64,000 nt of DNA from Toxonevra muliebris (GCA_963691655.1 OY829326.1:109279388-109343387), one strand, 5' to 3'. Shown: positions 44,451 to 56,782, counted from the stretch's first letter. Notes: generated by a model from the sequence alone, not told the origin. Program-made: numbers and translations.

Positions 44451-47400
44451 GCATGGCCGCGAATTTGAGATACCATGCATAACTCTGTCAAAACTATCAG
44501 GAGTTTTATATGTGTGTATCTTTTAAAAAAAATTGGAATGAGATTGAAAGCATACATCGACCTTGATTTTCTTAAGGTGCTCATGGAATCTAAAAACATT
44601 TAATCTAACTTTTCCTAGATAAACCTTGTAAGATCCTAAATTTTTTCTACTAGTCGAAGCTTTGTTTTTTCAGTGTCTTCCCTTTTCGATTCCTTTATCA
44701 CGGAAAAGTTATTGGAATACGGAGCTAAAGTTCTAGTTTGTCGTTCGTTTTAGGTTTGATTGTGTGAGTTCACCGCAATATTGAACTTTGTTTGATTATA
44801 AGAAAATGTCTCATCAGTCTCCTCTTTATCCAGGTTGTCTAAAAGTTGTTTCCACAAATTTAAAAAATTAATCTTTTTCAACACTAATCATCATACACAC
44901 AAAGAATAGACTTGAAATGAACTTAAAACTTTAAAAATTTTCTAAATTATTTAAAATTTTTAGCATGAATTTATTATATAAAAAAATTATTTCTTGAAAT
45001 ACAAAAAAAAAAACAAAATATTTTCAAAATACTTGCATGTTTTTCATAAAAAAAAAATTTGACCTTTTTTATCAAACCTTCTTTTGTAATTTAAAACGTT
45101 TTCAACTACTTAAATACAAAACACAAAAAAAAAAAAACATTTACACTTTTACACAGGAACGAAGAACTTTCTACTCTTCCTCTACTACTACTTTACTGCT
45201 ACTTCTACTCTTTTTTTTTCAAAACACCCTAAAAAACCAAACAAAAGCTAAACACTCTATTAAAAAAAATATCACCATTCTAAAATAATTTCTCTTTTAT
45301 ATGTGGTTCAGCTTTATTCTTCTACCACCAGCGAATATATTTAGTACATTTACAAAACAAAATTTCCTTTATGAAAAATATATTCAACATCAACATAACT
45401 AAAAATAAAGTAAATAAATAGTTTTAAATATATAAAATATACACATTAAATTGTAAAAATTAAAAAAAAAAAAATAATAATAATTAAATTGTTATGCAAA
45501 TATTTCAAATGCCTCCTCTTTGTAAAAATATATACACCTACTATTTATAAATAAAATTAAAAAATTTTCAGCTTTTTCTTTTATAAAAAATTTACAATTT
45601 TTATTCTTTTTTATTATTATATTCTATACATTGTATTTGTAGTTAAAGAGCAAACTATTGCATATGTATTATATTATTGCTATCGCGCTAGTTTTGAATT
45701 TATAACTCTTCCGCTCCCACCTTGCTAGACTTGTTTTTTACTTATCGGCTAAATAATTCTGTAAGATAAAAAAAGGTTTCTTGGCTTGCTTTTTAAACTT
45801 GCTTTATGGTAAAACTTTAAAATTGGCTTTCTTCGCTTTTATTTTTGAAAAAATATTTAATAAATTTTTTTACTACATAATTATTTTTTAAATTTATGTA
45901 TCATAGTTTTGGCTTTTTTGCATTATTATTAAAATTTTTGTTTATCATAAAAAAAAACTCTCATTATTGAAAAAAAAAATCTTCCTGAAATTTGTATTTT
46001 GAATCAAATTCTAAAATTGACTGGTTCACCTTTAATTAAAAACAGGTTCAACGAGGAATATTGTTCTAGGAACTAACCAACAACAAAGTATATAGAACAC
46101 TCAGATCAGACGTATCATGTTTCGGAATACACCACATCAGTGACCTTAGTGATAGTTCTCAGTGTTTCATTTCGAATTCTCAGAAAACAGATTCGGTTTT
46201 AGGGCAAACTATGGAGAATAATTAAAAAATCATTAAATAATATTAGTCAATTGTGACTTTACTGATTACATTGTGTAACAGTGATCTTGCACTTTTATGG
46301 AGACCTAGCACAAATTGTAGGTCTAGTTATGCTAAGAAAAATGGTATGGCAGAAATTTCTCATACACCCCCAAAATCTCGTTTTATGGTCAAAAAACCGT
46401 TTTTTGGTACGTTGGTGTGAACAATCGCTCATAATTTTGTTAATTTTTATCCGATTTACAATTTTTGTTCTTAGTTTGAAAGGTCCTTTGTGACCATGTA
46501 TTGTTTATTTTCATGAATTGAAAACTGACGGGACTGCAGTTGAACGTAGTTACGATATTTCGATTTTTTAATCATTTTTTCGGCTTGGACGATGTTTTTA
46601 CGATATTATCCGATCTTGGAGATTTTTTTCAACAAAATACTTTCAAAGTTAATTTAATTTTAATTTAATGAAATTGGGTGAAAATTGACGGAGTTGTGTG
46701 AACAAACGGAGTCGCTAATTCATACTGTGGCAGAATCTCGGTCGATGAATCTGCCTTAAGTCTTGTAACCCTTTCACCCCTACTCGGATTATATGTTCCA
46801 GTAACGTTAAAAAATTTAAGTGAAATGAGAGATATGATTTCCATTTTACTTAAGGTTTCTTTAAAATATCGATGCTGACTGTCAATCCATGGGTTCTATA
46901 TATGCGGCATCTTCGCCGTAAGTTACCTTTAATAAAATTCCTGACTCCAAAGGTTACAGCCAGACATTATGTTCTATTGAAAATTTTAAGCATAACTGTA
47001 AGAATGGAGAACTTTGAACATATTTATTTTTCATTTTATTATTTGCATAGAATATTAAAAAACCTCAACCAGATTTTGAGAAAAAACTTTGGGATGACAT
47101 TATCCAATTTGCTTGTCATCTTGAAAAATCTCCGTGGATTACTCTTAGGGTCGTTTTCTTAAGGTCCAGTTAAGCACTTACCAGAACTAATTACAACAAT
47201 TAACCGTCGTTTAAAATTTGGATTAGTACTTAACCGGACATTGAGAAAATTACTCTTAGAGGTAGAGAGTAGATTCTCAATAAAATAAGTTTCACCAGTT
47301 GTAATGCCACCAGGGTTCAAAAACTGACCAATGTTACCGAAGCCGCCATTGAATAATGAATAATGTGATCGCAATGCAGAAAAACTGATATGAATTCAAA

Positions 47401-48067
47401 TGTTTCTCTTTATTATAAAATGCATTTTTCAATGCCATGCTTTCTTTTCATCACTATCGATTCGATTTTATTCATCACTATTTACTAACATCAAGTGGTC
47501 TATTTTGAAATTTTTCAAACAACACTACTTCTAGAAATCATACAACCCATTCAATTTAATTGATTTTAATAGTTGAGCATTTTATGATTATTTAAATTTA
47601 TAATTCAAATAAAAATCAACTAATTGCTTACCAGTTGCTAGGTAGTTAGCTCTCAAGGAAATTCATATATAAATCTGAAAATATTAACAAACTAAAACAA
47701 AAAAAAAACCTGATGCTAAATTTGCTATTAAGTAGTAATGCACTTTAATTTAAAAGAATAAAAAATATATTATTATTTAACTAATGCACACAAATTCTAT
47801 AGTAAATTTCACTTATGATATTTCAAAGAAAAAAAAATCATAAAAAAGTATAAAAAATTTAAGCTTAAACTTAATGACTTTAATCTAGAACTATATATAA
47901 TATAGAAAAGTAAGTAAAAGGCATGGCTCTATTTTAGATGGAAAATCCCTCATGAATGAATGGAGGCTATTTAGTGAAAAATTATGCTAAATTAAAACAC
48001 ATTAATATACAGTCAAATTCATATGAATAAATTAATCTACATATGTACGTATATCACAAGACTTATG
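44451..48067. other. AT-rich non-coding DNA
   Basis: Includes long A/T runs (44950-45640) and a less AT-rich part (46260-47380) that may be an old repeat, but no protein family, TIR or RNA could be supported. Confidence 0.4.
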
Positions 48068-48182
48068 TCTGGTTTTCACTATGTTCAAATTCAATCAAAT
48101 TTGCCAACATGTTTGCAATTTGATATAGGAAATTATTTCTTCCTCTCTCTTTGCCATTGAATATGACATAGTGAAAACCAAG
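48068..48182. mobile_element. Tiny MITE (~115 bp) with ~25-bp inverted ends
   Basis: CTGGTTTTCACTATGTTCAA at the left pairs with TGACATAGTGAAAACCAAG at the right. The interior AATTTGCCAACATGTTTGCAA is also present, degenerate, at 33660-33690. Target duplication not clear. Confidence 0.6.
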
Positions 48183-49871
48183 CATTTTTATTTGATTTCC
48201 ATGCTCACAAAGAGTGCGAATCTTAGTCGAGACGCTTCGTGTGGAGTTTCTCAAAGAAAAATGCTAAATTCATTCGATGTGCGAGCAATATTATGAAAAA
48301 CGCTAAAAGAGAGAGTTTACTCCCACCCAATGGATACCAATGACTATGGTTGATTTGTCGGTCAGTTGAAAGCATACAAACAATGAAAACATTTTCCACA
48401 AGTCGGGAGCTCTTCAGCGCTGGGCACTGAGCACGTCGTCTGAATAAATATATTAATTTGAAACGAGTTGATATTGCTTCTGCGTTGAAAACTCTACTCT
48501 CTTTCTGTTTCAAAACTTATTAATTTGCACACCACCAACCATTTTGCAATGAGTTATACAGAAACTTCCAATTCCATATTAAGACGAAAAAAAAAAAAAA
48601 ATTATCTGCATGCCTTTCCACACTCATTGATTGAAAGATATTGTTTAATACTAAATAAAAAATCAAACAGCAAATATAAAACCAAAAAAAATAAATAAAA
48701 TCAATACTCATACATATAAAAATATCTAACTAAAACTAACAATTTAATACTAAAAAAACTAATACTAAGACGAATAAGAAGAAAACTACTCTAGCTGCAA
48801 CAATCAATTTTAACGCTTACTTTATTCTATAGTGAACATTTATTGCAAAATGGAAATAAAAAAAATAAATAAAAAAAGAAATGGAAATAAAAATAATAAA
48901 CATATTAAAATAAATAATAAGCCAAACATAAAACATCAATTAAATTAAATTTTGCTAAAGCAAAAAAAAAAAAAAAAAGAAATATTGAAAATAAAACTAA
49001 AATATTTTGTAAATAATTTAAATTAATTTTAAGCATCAACAATGAAACCAAAAACACCGAATATTATTAAAAACAAAACAAAAAAGTATTAAAATAATCT
49101 ATTAACAATATTTAATAAAAGGAAACTTTATATATTTAATTGCTTAAAAACATATTTTATCAACTGAATTAAAAAATACATAAATAAAAAAATTCCACTT
49201 TGTGAGTTAAAAATAGAAAAAAATAAAATAAATCATGCCTAAATAATTTAAGCAATATTCTTTCATACCATATATTTATTTAGAATGTGATAAGTTTGTG
49301 GAAAAAAAAAATAAAATAAATTTAAATTAAATAAATATAAAAATAAGCAAAAAAATTTAAGGTTTTTTCACCGATTTTTTGTTTAAATTTATCAATATTA
49401 TTTTTTTTTTAATTTAATTTCCTTTTGAAGTAACCGAATACAAGCAAAAAGCTTATTTTATTATTTAGTGATTATTTTTCGAGTAAAATTGCAACAACAA
49501 AAATGTAATAGAAAAATTTTTACGGTTTTGTATTTTTTTTTTTTTTTCGAATGTATTAAGATATAATTTTCGTAATGAAAATATTGAATAGAAATCAAAT
49601 TATCGCATAAAATATATAAAAGTTAATCGAATTCAAAGAGAAAATATTGGGTTGTGTTTTTTAATTAAAGAAAATTTCAAGCTATTTCTAGGTGCTGAAC
49701 GTGTAAGTATTAAAAAATTGCAAAAGAGTTCATGAAGTTGGATTTAATTGTTTGTATGGATATTTCCTAAACTTGGACGAACGCTTTCTCCCTCCCAATT
49801 TTGAAAATAAACTGTCGAAAGACGATTCGACCTAATTGCCATTAAATTTCAATTTATTCAATAAGAAATAC
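48183..49871. other. AT-rich non-coding DNA
   Basis: Extremely A/T-biased from about 48580 to 49600. No feature recognised. Confidence 0.45.
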
Positions 49872-50167
49872 TAGTCGGTAAGGCCCCAGTAACTGGGGCT
49901 ATTTTTTTTCCTCGAGAAATCTCTTTATGAAAAAACAAATATCAAAAGAGAACCAAACTAAACGTTGGTATTTGTTTTGTTATTAGTGTATGCAGATAAT
50001 TCGTTAGAAAATTCTGAGAGATGCCGTTACTCATGTCTTTTCTCCCTCTCTCTCATTTATTATTTACTCCCGCTTAAGCAATGATTATTACAACGTTCAA
50101 TGCAATGCTTTGTTCAATGAGTGAATTTTAAAGAACTTCCGACGCTAATATTTTAGAATTAGCTAAA
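49872..50167. repeat. Dispersed GA-rich repeat, copy B (inverse of copy A)
   Basis: Reverse complement of 3430-3717 (GGTAAGGCCCCAGTAACTGG, ATATCAAAAGAGAACCAA, GTATGCAGATAAT, TCAATGAGTGAATTTTAAA). Lies just upstream of the truncated LINE. Confidence 0.8.
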
Positions 50168-50299
50168 CCGATTTTAAATCTGGTAATTTTTGTCTAACCT
50201 ACTCGTCAAGCTCTTTAAATTGATTTATAATTTGATAGTGTAGCGCTTCTGGATCTTCTGGAATAAAATTGTAGTTACACTAATAAATGTATAGATAGA

Positions 50300-51558
50300 T
50301 AGTAGGCAGCCATATTGATTACTGGGGCTCTCCGTACTACCTCCACAAAAGCTCTCCTCGCAATCCTTCATTGGTTGCCAACTTCACTTCTGGTTAAGCA
50401 ACAAGCTAAGTGCTTTGCTACCAGACTCAGTGCCCTAACTCGCTGGACCCGGTCAAACCTGGGCCATGCCAAGATTTTAATCCACGATACGTCCGTACCA
50501 ACTAACGTGGACTACATTTGCTCTACCCCTAATATAAACCACACGTTCTTCACCCATATCCCCAGTAGAGAGGAATGGGCTAATGACGAGGTGGTCACTG
50601 ACAATTCAATTGACATCTATACAGATGGATCCAAATCGGAGGAAAGAGTCGGCTGTGGCATCTTCTCTAGTAAGTTAGATCTCAGACTCTCTTTCCGACT
50701 TCCTGACCATTGCAGCGTCTTTCAGGCGGAAGTAATGGCTATCTATCAAGCGTCCAAGTGGCTTATTCGCAACGATTCATTTGATAAGAATATCTGCATC
50801 TACACGGACAGCCAAGCAGCAATCAAGTCCCTTGCCGGTGTTTTTACTATATCAAAGCTTGTTCTCGACTGCCGATCTTCACTCAACATTTTGTCGAGTC
50901 ACTCGCAGGTCCACCTATATTGGGTGCCTGGACATATGGATATTTCAGGTAACTGCAATGCCGACGAGTTAGCAAACCAGGGCTTGCAGCTTACAGATAT
51001 ATCACCTTCCTGCACCATTGGTGTCCCTCTTACGTCTATTAAATTAGCCATTAAGCAAAACTACCATGAGGAAGCAAAAAGATCCTGGGTAGCGGAGCAT
51101 ACCTGTGGTATTACCAGGCTAACATGGACCACTATGGACAATAGACAAACTAGACAGCTACTCAACCTTAGCAGAAACTCCATCAGCATTAGGACTTCGG
51201 TGCTCACGGGACACTGTATAATGGGGAGACATGCTGCACGACTAGGACTGCGATTCAATGACTTCTGTCGGGGCTGCGGCTCTGAGGAGGAGGAAGAAAC
51301 AGTCCTCCATTTCATGTGCGAATGCCCATCCTTGACCAGGAGGAGACTAAAACTCCTGGGCTCACCTTTATTCACTAGTCTGTCCGAGCTATCATCCGTA
51401 AATATTAAGGACATAGCCAGATTCATTATGGAATCCTCATGGTTCTCCAATCCGTAAATGGGGGAGTCGCGCCGTACTGTGGTATCACAATGAGCCTAAA
51501 TGTGCTTAAGTGTGCTTTCAAGCAGAAGACTGCCAATCCAACTTAACCTAACCTAGTA
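50300..51558 (+). mobile_element. 5'-truncated LINE with intact C-terminal frame and CCTAA tail
   Basis: Begins abruptly in the reverse-transcriptase thumb. After the stop there is an ~85-bp 3' UTR with GTGGTATCACAATGAGCC, ending CCAACTTAACCTAACC. Least damaged of the LINE pieces in the window. Confidence 0.88.
50315..51457 (+). CDS. LINE polyprotein C-terminus: RNase H and CCHC-type tail (truncated)
   Basis: Open for 380 codons but truncated at the 5' side, so the first ATG is not a true start. The opening MITGALRTTSTKALLAILHW is the end of the reverse transcriptase. Ribonuclease H follows with all four acidic residues: D104 (IYTDGSKSEE), E139 (FQAEVMAIYQ), D165 (CIYTDSQAAIKSL) and D217 (GNCNADELAN). 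The C-terminal motif CRGCGSEEEEETVLHFMCEC, then PSLTRRRLKLLG, is the Cys/His knuckle of RNase-H-bearing non-LTR elements (I/LOA-like group). No stops or frameshifts, suggesting a recent insertion. It lacks a reverse transcriptase core and cannot act alone. Confidence 0.88.
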   Translation: MITGALRTTSTKALLAILHWLPTSLLVKQQAKCFATRLSALTRWTRSNLGHAKILIHDTSVPTNVDYICSTPNINHTFFTHIPSREEWANDEVVTDNSIDIYTDGSKSEERVGCGIFSSKLDLRLSFRLPDHCSVFQAEVMAIYQASKWLIRNDSFDKNICIYTDSQAAIKSLAGVFTISKLVLDCRSSLNILSSHSQVHLYWVPGHMDISGNCNADELANQGLQLTDISPSCTIGVPLTSIKLAIKQNYHEEAKRSWVAEHTCGITRLTWTTMDNRQTRQLLNLSRNSISIRTSVLTGHCIMGRHAARLGLRFNDFCRGCGSEEEEETVLHFMCECPSLTRRRLKLLGSPLFTSLSELSSVNIKDIARFIMESSWFSNP

Positions 51559-51642
51559 GTACACTAAGATATGTAATCTTTTGAAGTGAAACTTCTTTAG
51601 CGAGGGTAAATCGAAATTTTTGCAATGGAAAATATGTTGTTG

Positions 51643-52139
51643 TTGCACTCATACAATACTAATGAGGAACGAAGTTAAGCTGTTGTTAGTGTTTAACGAA
51701 CGAAGTCATATGGTGATCGGCTGCATACAATCATGCAGAGAGTCAATTTCTTGCAGTTTTATTTTTGCTTTCATGTGCTTTAGAAAGAGAGTTTGATTTG
51801 ATATAGCTGAATTTTCCTTTCATGTGTTATATGCGTGCGCTACGCCATGTTTGTGCAGATAAATGTAGAGAGTATCAACAGAAAAAAAGCTTTAGAAAAT
51901 AGAAAGAGATTGCAAAGATTGCAAAGGCAATCACGGTCACGTGAAAAATCGTGTATTCGTTGCATTCATACGAAACCAATAAGAAACGAAGTTATGCAGC
52001 TGTTATTCGGCTACATACAATCAAGCAGAGAGTCGACTTCATGCAGTTTTTTCATGTACTTTAGTGAGAGAGCCGACCTAGAAGCCCCTGCTTGATTGCA
52101 TATAACAGAACTTTTCTCTTTTGTGTTATATAAGTGTAA
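51643..52139. repeat. Tandem direct duplication, ~190-bp unit
   Basis: 51643-51830 and 51957-52135 align: GTTGTTGTTGCACTCATACA / GTTGCATTCATACG, GAACGAAGTTA, CGGCTGCATACAATCATGCA / CGGCTACATACAATCAAGCA, TTCATGT..CTTTAG, TTTTGTGTTATAT. A third short piece (GTGAAGAGTATTAACAGAAA) is at 52745-52830. Class unknown, and no LTR or TIR signature seen. Confidence 0.7.
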
Positions 52140-52145
52140 TTCTTC

Positions 52146-52385
52146 ACAAGCTAATACTTACAAGAACTCCAATGTATCTCTATGATAAACTTATCTTTGT
52201 ACAATCCAACAGAACCAAGCAACCTATTATGCCTTGCTTTAATTACTTAAACACCAGTTGACTATTTTTCATTAACACCATAAGAACTTGGAACTCATTA
52301 CCCCTGCATATAAAATCAATAATTAGCATAGCAAGGTTAAAATCATCTATTCATGAATATTTTTCAAAAGGACCCACAAGTATTA
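52146..52385 (+). pseudogene. LINE C-terminal fragment
   Basis: + strand reads KLILTRTPMYLYDKLIFVQS, NRTKQPIMPCFNYLNTS-stop, LFFINTIRTWNSLPLHIKSI. Same family as the minus-strand piece at 53.3 kb (HKTPMYLNDKLIFPQSTKSQ, SSRMVFINTIRLWSTL). Confidence 0.75.
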
Positions 52386-52669
52386 ATAAGATTAATTAGT
52401 ATTAAGTTTTAATGTTCAAAATTGTATTCATTATTTAATTGTTTTTTTTTTTTGAATTGTATTCTTTATTTAATTGTTTTTATATATTAATTTCTTACTT
52501 TATATATTTATTTTCGATGTTGACCATTATTGTTTTAAGCTTTAAATTTATTATATTTGTTAATTTAATGTTTCTATTGGTTGTGCTAAAAAAGATTTTT
52601 GTATATCTTATTGCACTAATGTTTCAAGCCTTTTTTAAATACGTCGTGTTTGTGCCGATAAGTATGAAG

Positions 52670-52745
52670 GTTAGGTTAGGTTAGGTTGGAGTGGCTGTCG
52701 AGAGACACACTTAGGCCTGAACGGCCCGTTGTGATACCACATAGT
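52670..52745 (-). mobile_element. Severely truncated LINE/SINE 3' end with CCTAA tail
   Basis: In reverse complement: GTGGTATCACAACGGGCC, then CTCTCGACAGCCACTCC, then AACCTAACCTAACCTAACC. Nearly identical to the 3' end of SINE copy 1. It is a ~75-bp dead-on-arrival insertion. Confidence 0.8.
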
Positions 52746-53309
52746 TGTGAAGAGTATTAACAGAAAAAAATCAACAACAGAATATAGAGAAAAGGACTGC
52801 AAAAACTTCAACAGAATCAAGGTGAATTTATACCAGGTGAAGTTATCAGGAACTCATTCTTCTTCTTTATTCGTGGTCAATATCATAGACTGTCAAAATC
52901 TTTGTTTTCTTCTGATTGTTTACATTTGCTTTTTATATTCTCTTCAGGTCGCCATTATCGCCGCAAAAACAAAGATGTGTTGCTATTATTTTGTTGTACG
53001 GCTGATTTTGACATTTTGTGATATCTGACGCAACAACAAAGATATGTGGTTTTTGCCAAGGTAAAATTGTTGTAATTTTTCTATCACCTTATATATGATT
53101 TCACCATGAACAGAATGTTTAATAAATTTTTTCCTAACAATTTTCTTATAAACAACACTAGTTTCACTTCTACTGTGAAGACACATAATTTTTCATTGCT
53201 TAAAAATAAGATATAAATATGGAAACAAATCGGTACCTAATCACAACAGCTTAAGAAGAAGACTTACGGTAAAGAAAGAAATTAATTTATTTAAGATAAG
53301 GAATTAAAC

Positions 53310-53720
53310 TAGTACTTGATAATAGATAAAAATTGAAACGATGTAATGCAGGGCACATTTGACAGATTGTAAAGTACTCCATAGCCTAATGGTGTTAATG
53401 AAAACCATTCTGGATGAATTAAGGTATCTAAATTTAGGATCAATCAAATTCTGAGATTTTGTAGACTGAGGGAAAATTAATTTATCGTTTAAATACATAG
53501 GGGTCTTATGAATAATTAGCTTGAATAAAAATACACAGTTTCTGGCTCTCAAGTACTTAATCAGAAAGACTGCAACCAAGAATACTATTTCTCCATGAAG
53601 GTATGTGATCAAACTTACGTAGGTCATAAACGTAGCGAGTTACATTATTGAACACTACTTCAAGCTTGTGCAGTGAATGAGAGTCTAAGTAGTTTGCTAT
53701 TGGATGCTCAAAATTGGGAC
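53310..53720 (-). pseudogene. LINE C-terminal fragment
   Basis: Minus strand reads LHKLEVVFNNVTRYVYDLRK, FDHIPSWRNSILGCSLSD, then IIHKTPMYLNDKLIFPQST, LIDPKFRYLNSSRMVFINTI, RLWSTL. This matches the usual LINE tail (LQxVxNxxxRFVYxLRxFDHIS...PxYLxDxLxF...RLWNxLP). One stop and one frameshift. Confidence 0.78.
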
Positions 53721-53810
53721 ATGGAGTCTTTTAAAATCTGACCCAAATTCTTCAGTGGGTTAAGAACGGTTAAGTCCACAAGTACCTCGTATTGCGAACT
53801 ATGCTGTTAG

Positions 53811-54321
53811 CCCTTTCAGTACATCTTTTTAATTGGGATCGATAGAAAACTTTTGCATGAAATTCATGATTACTTAGGACTTCTACATCAGATATAAAAC
53901 ATTTTCACACCTCTGCGTATCCTTGTTTGTCCTTTATTAAAGTTTGAAAAATTACACTTCTGAAGCTATAGACAAAAAAGGGTTAATATTTTTCTTAAAT
54001 TTTTAGATTTTTATTAGCTTTTATCTTTTGCGAACATAGTTGGAAAGTTATATTTCCACTTAGAAATAAATTATTAACTTTTTTACCAAAATAATGCAAC
54101 CAGTTTTGATAATCAAATTTTGATTTTTGACTTGACTTCAAAGACAAAAACCATTTAAAAAAATAGCATAAGCAAAAATTTAAAATATTCGGCAATCCAA
54201 AACCATGAAAAATACTTAACAGAATCCAATATATATAATGCTAGTTGTAAAATTTGTATTACACCTGTTTTATGCCACATTAAAGTGAATGATGCCATAT
54301 GGCATCAAAATACCGAAAGGG
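53811..54321. mobile_element. piggyBac-like non-autonomous element (candidate)
   Basis: Ends CCCTTTCAGTAC and (inverted) CCCTTTCGGTAT, flanked by TTAG (53807-53810, one mismatch from TTAA) and TTAA (54322-54325). The interior shares ~170 bp with 21640-21800. No transposase. Confidence 0.5.
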
Positions 54322-54896
54322 TTAACGAGTTGCTGTTATGTGCTAGAGACAATCTTCATAGTTTCCCTTATCATCCAGAAAAATTCCATAATTATAACCG
54401 TAGTTGTCTTTGCCAAATCTTCTATTTAAGACATAAAGCATGGCTCTGCTAGTGATCGAAATACATGGTGTAGTATTCAGCAGATTATTGTGAATATCGT
54501 ACTTGTCAGTCACAGAAGCAGCAATCACAGACGAGGTTTCCTGTTGGAGGTATCGACACTCCTATCAGCTGAAAAGTCTGACGTTTAGCGAATAAAGTTC
54601 CTCCAAAATCGATGGAAGAGAATGATCGGACATGAATGCCACCTGAGCATTAGGCTAGTATTACTTCCCTACCCTGCTTCGGCTTTCTTCATAACTTACT
54701 TTTCCTTCATGTTATGGGTATTTTAAAGTGGTTTTCAAAATCAGAGGCATCTGAAGAAGACAGAGAGGAAAAAATCGAATTTGTCTCAGGCAACCAGTTA
54801 TGACATATTTAGAAAAAATACTTGTGGCTTGAAGAACGAATCGCTCGGTGTATTTAAGTGGTCATATCTTTCTCTGCCAATCGATTCAGATTTATT

Positions 54897-55546
54897 ACAC
54901 TGCCCTGCAAATTTAAATTTTTCTTGCGCGAATAAGATAGTTTTTAGTGATTCCAAATGAATTTTCCATACTGAACACGAATCTGTGTTAAAAAAAAAAC
55001 TTTCCGTCACGTCAGGTTTTCGAGAAAAAAAGGAGTTGAAATCCCTAAAAATAGCGTTTTGGTCAATTTTGAAAAATTGTGGAGCTGAACCCTGACGTGC
55101 TACAAACTTCACTAATTTCTGATATTAGAGCAGCGGGTGTGCTTATGTTTAGTAGTGCCCGAAAACCAATGACCCTTAAAACATTTCGCACTTCTCATTA
55201 TGTCAGCCGTGGGTGTAAGTAAGATAAAATACGTTCTGAGTACTTTTTTTTCCTGCACCCCTTAACATATGCACGCCTCCTGCTCTAAGGGCGCATGAGA
55301 ACAATTTGGCTTAGAGTTCATTTGAAATTTGAAATTTCTGTTATTAGCGAAGTTTGTAGCACGTCAGGTTTCAGCTCCACAATTTTGCAAGAATGGCAAA
55401 AACACTGTTTTTAGAGGTTTCAACCCCTTTTTTCGAAAACATGACGTGATGGAAAGTTTTTTGTTCCCAGATTTGTGTTTACCATGAAAAATTCATTCAG
55501 AAACACTAGAAATCATCTTATTCGCAAAACCCATGCAGGGCAGTGT
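54897..55546. repeat. 650-bp palindromic (foldback-like) element
   Basis: Left arm 54897-55120 (ACACTGCCCTGCAAATTT ... CTGACGTGCTACAAACTTC) is the inverse of right arm 55342-55546 (GAAGTTTGTAGCACGTCAGG ... GCAGGGCAGTGT). Spacer ~220 bp. The spacer and right arm together match 23640-24042 in the hAT-like element. No coding potential. Confidence 0.8.
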
Positions 55547-56775
55547 TATCAGCTAAGATAGACAGAATAGGTCCAGGACTTTTTAGTCGTAAGTCTATTA
55601 AAGATGTGAGCTTTTTTTTGCTTCTGGTGTGGAAGCATGTTTACATTTCTTTTAAATATTAAATCACTGAAATAAAACTTTTCCAAAATTATAAAAATTT
55701 GCATATTTTGCAAATATGGATTCGGTGTGGTGTTATCTCTGTAAAAGAGGACTCCTCAACTGAGTGTTGCACTCTTTTCTAGTTTTTTTATCCGAATTTT
55801 TGGAACGCATCGTTGTGAGTTAAAACCATTTTGAAACTGAAAATGTAGTTTTCAACTATTACAGCATTTAAAAGAAAACACAGTCGCTGTATCGCATTGT
55901 CGCATACTCTCTTTCCTAACTTGACTTATGGACGTTGAAATTTTAAAAATATTCTTCGAAATCAAGGACAATTTTTAAAGACATTTTAAAAATGTGCCTG
56001 TAATTTTCATTGTTACTTACAATTTTATTCCTGATTTGTTAAAAAATTAAATTGTTTTTCAGATGTTTTCCTTTCTATTCAATGATTATTAAAGCCAAGA
56101 AGAAGACTAATTCTTAAAGTTCCAATTTTCGTATCAGAAAAAATCGCAAAAATAGAAAAAACCTAATTACTCTGAGCGTCTGTAGTTTCTTCATGAAAAA
56201 TTTGCTAAATTTTTCATTGAAATGTCCAATATTGATTTATGTCTGAAAAAGCAAGAATCGAATTAAAAAGCTGCAGGCATTTTAGACAAAATGAAAAATC
56301 TGTGATAAAATCTTTCTATTGATTTGATAATTTTTGGGTAAAACAATTGATGAAATTTTTTATTATTGCATGTAGAAAGCAAAAGCCTTAAGGGTTCAAG
56401 TCATTGAATTACAATAAACACATACACAGGCATACATATAACTATAAGGAAAAGTAAGAAAAAATGGGTGGAAATTTATAAACTTAAAAAGGAAATTAGA
56501 TAAAATAAGAATAAAATAAAAAATACGAAGAACAAAGAAATCTCTAGTAGATAAATAAAATTGGAAGGCTCTGCAAAGATTTTATACATCCAGATTTTAT
56601 ATGGAAGCAAACACCATTTTAGCAAACTCCGTAGATTGGCACCTAATTTCTATTAATATGCTATTGAAGAAATATAATTTTAAAAAGGTTTTCATTTAAA
56701 TTTTTAATGTTTTCTTTAATATAAATCTATATGTATACAGATTAAATATATAAATGATATATTTAGTATTGTGGT
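55547..56775. other. Non-coding, nothing recognised
   Basis: AT-rich DNA between the palindrome and the HES-class gene 3' flank. Confidence 0.45.
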
Positions 56776-56782
56776 TAAAGCT
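56776..56782 (-). promoter_or_regulatory. Candidate Brd box (AGCTTTA) downstream of HES gene stop
   Basis: AGCTTTA lies about 175 nt after the TGA in the likely 3' UTR. This heptamer mediates miRNA repression in many E(spl)-complex transcripts (family knowledge). It sits in a palindrome (TAAAGCTTTA), and a single 7-mer in AT-rich DNA can be chance. An AATAAA on the minus strand at 56921-56916, if used, would exclude the box from the mRNA. Confidence 0.25.

Noticed and set aside
46281..47374. Possible gene from several 70-96-codon frames
   Set aside because: No family resemblance, no splice structure, frames overlap on both strands; at best an old repeat.
51643..52139. Long terminal repeats of a retrovirus-like element
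   Set aside because: No TG...CA ends, primer-binding site, or gag/pol between the copies; treated as a tandem duplication.
52670..52695. Interstitial telomeric repeat (TTAGG)n
   Set aside because: Only three to four units, placed at retroelement 3' ends; flies lack TTAGG telomeres.
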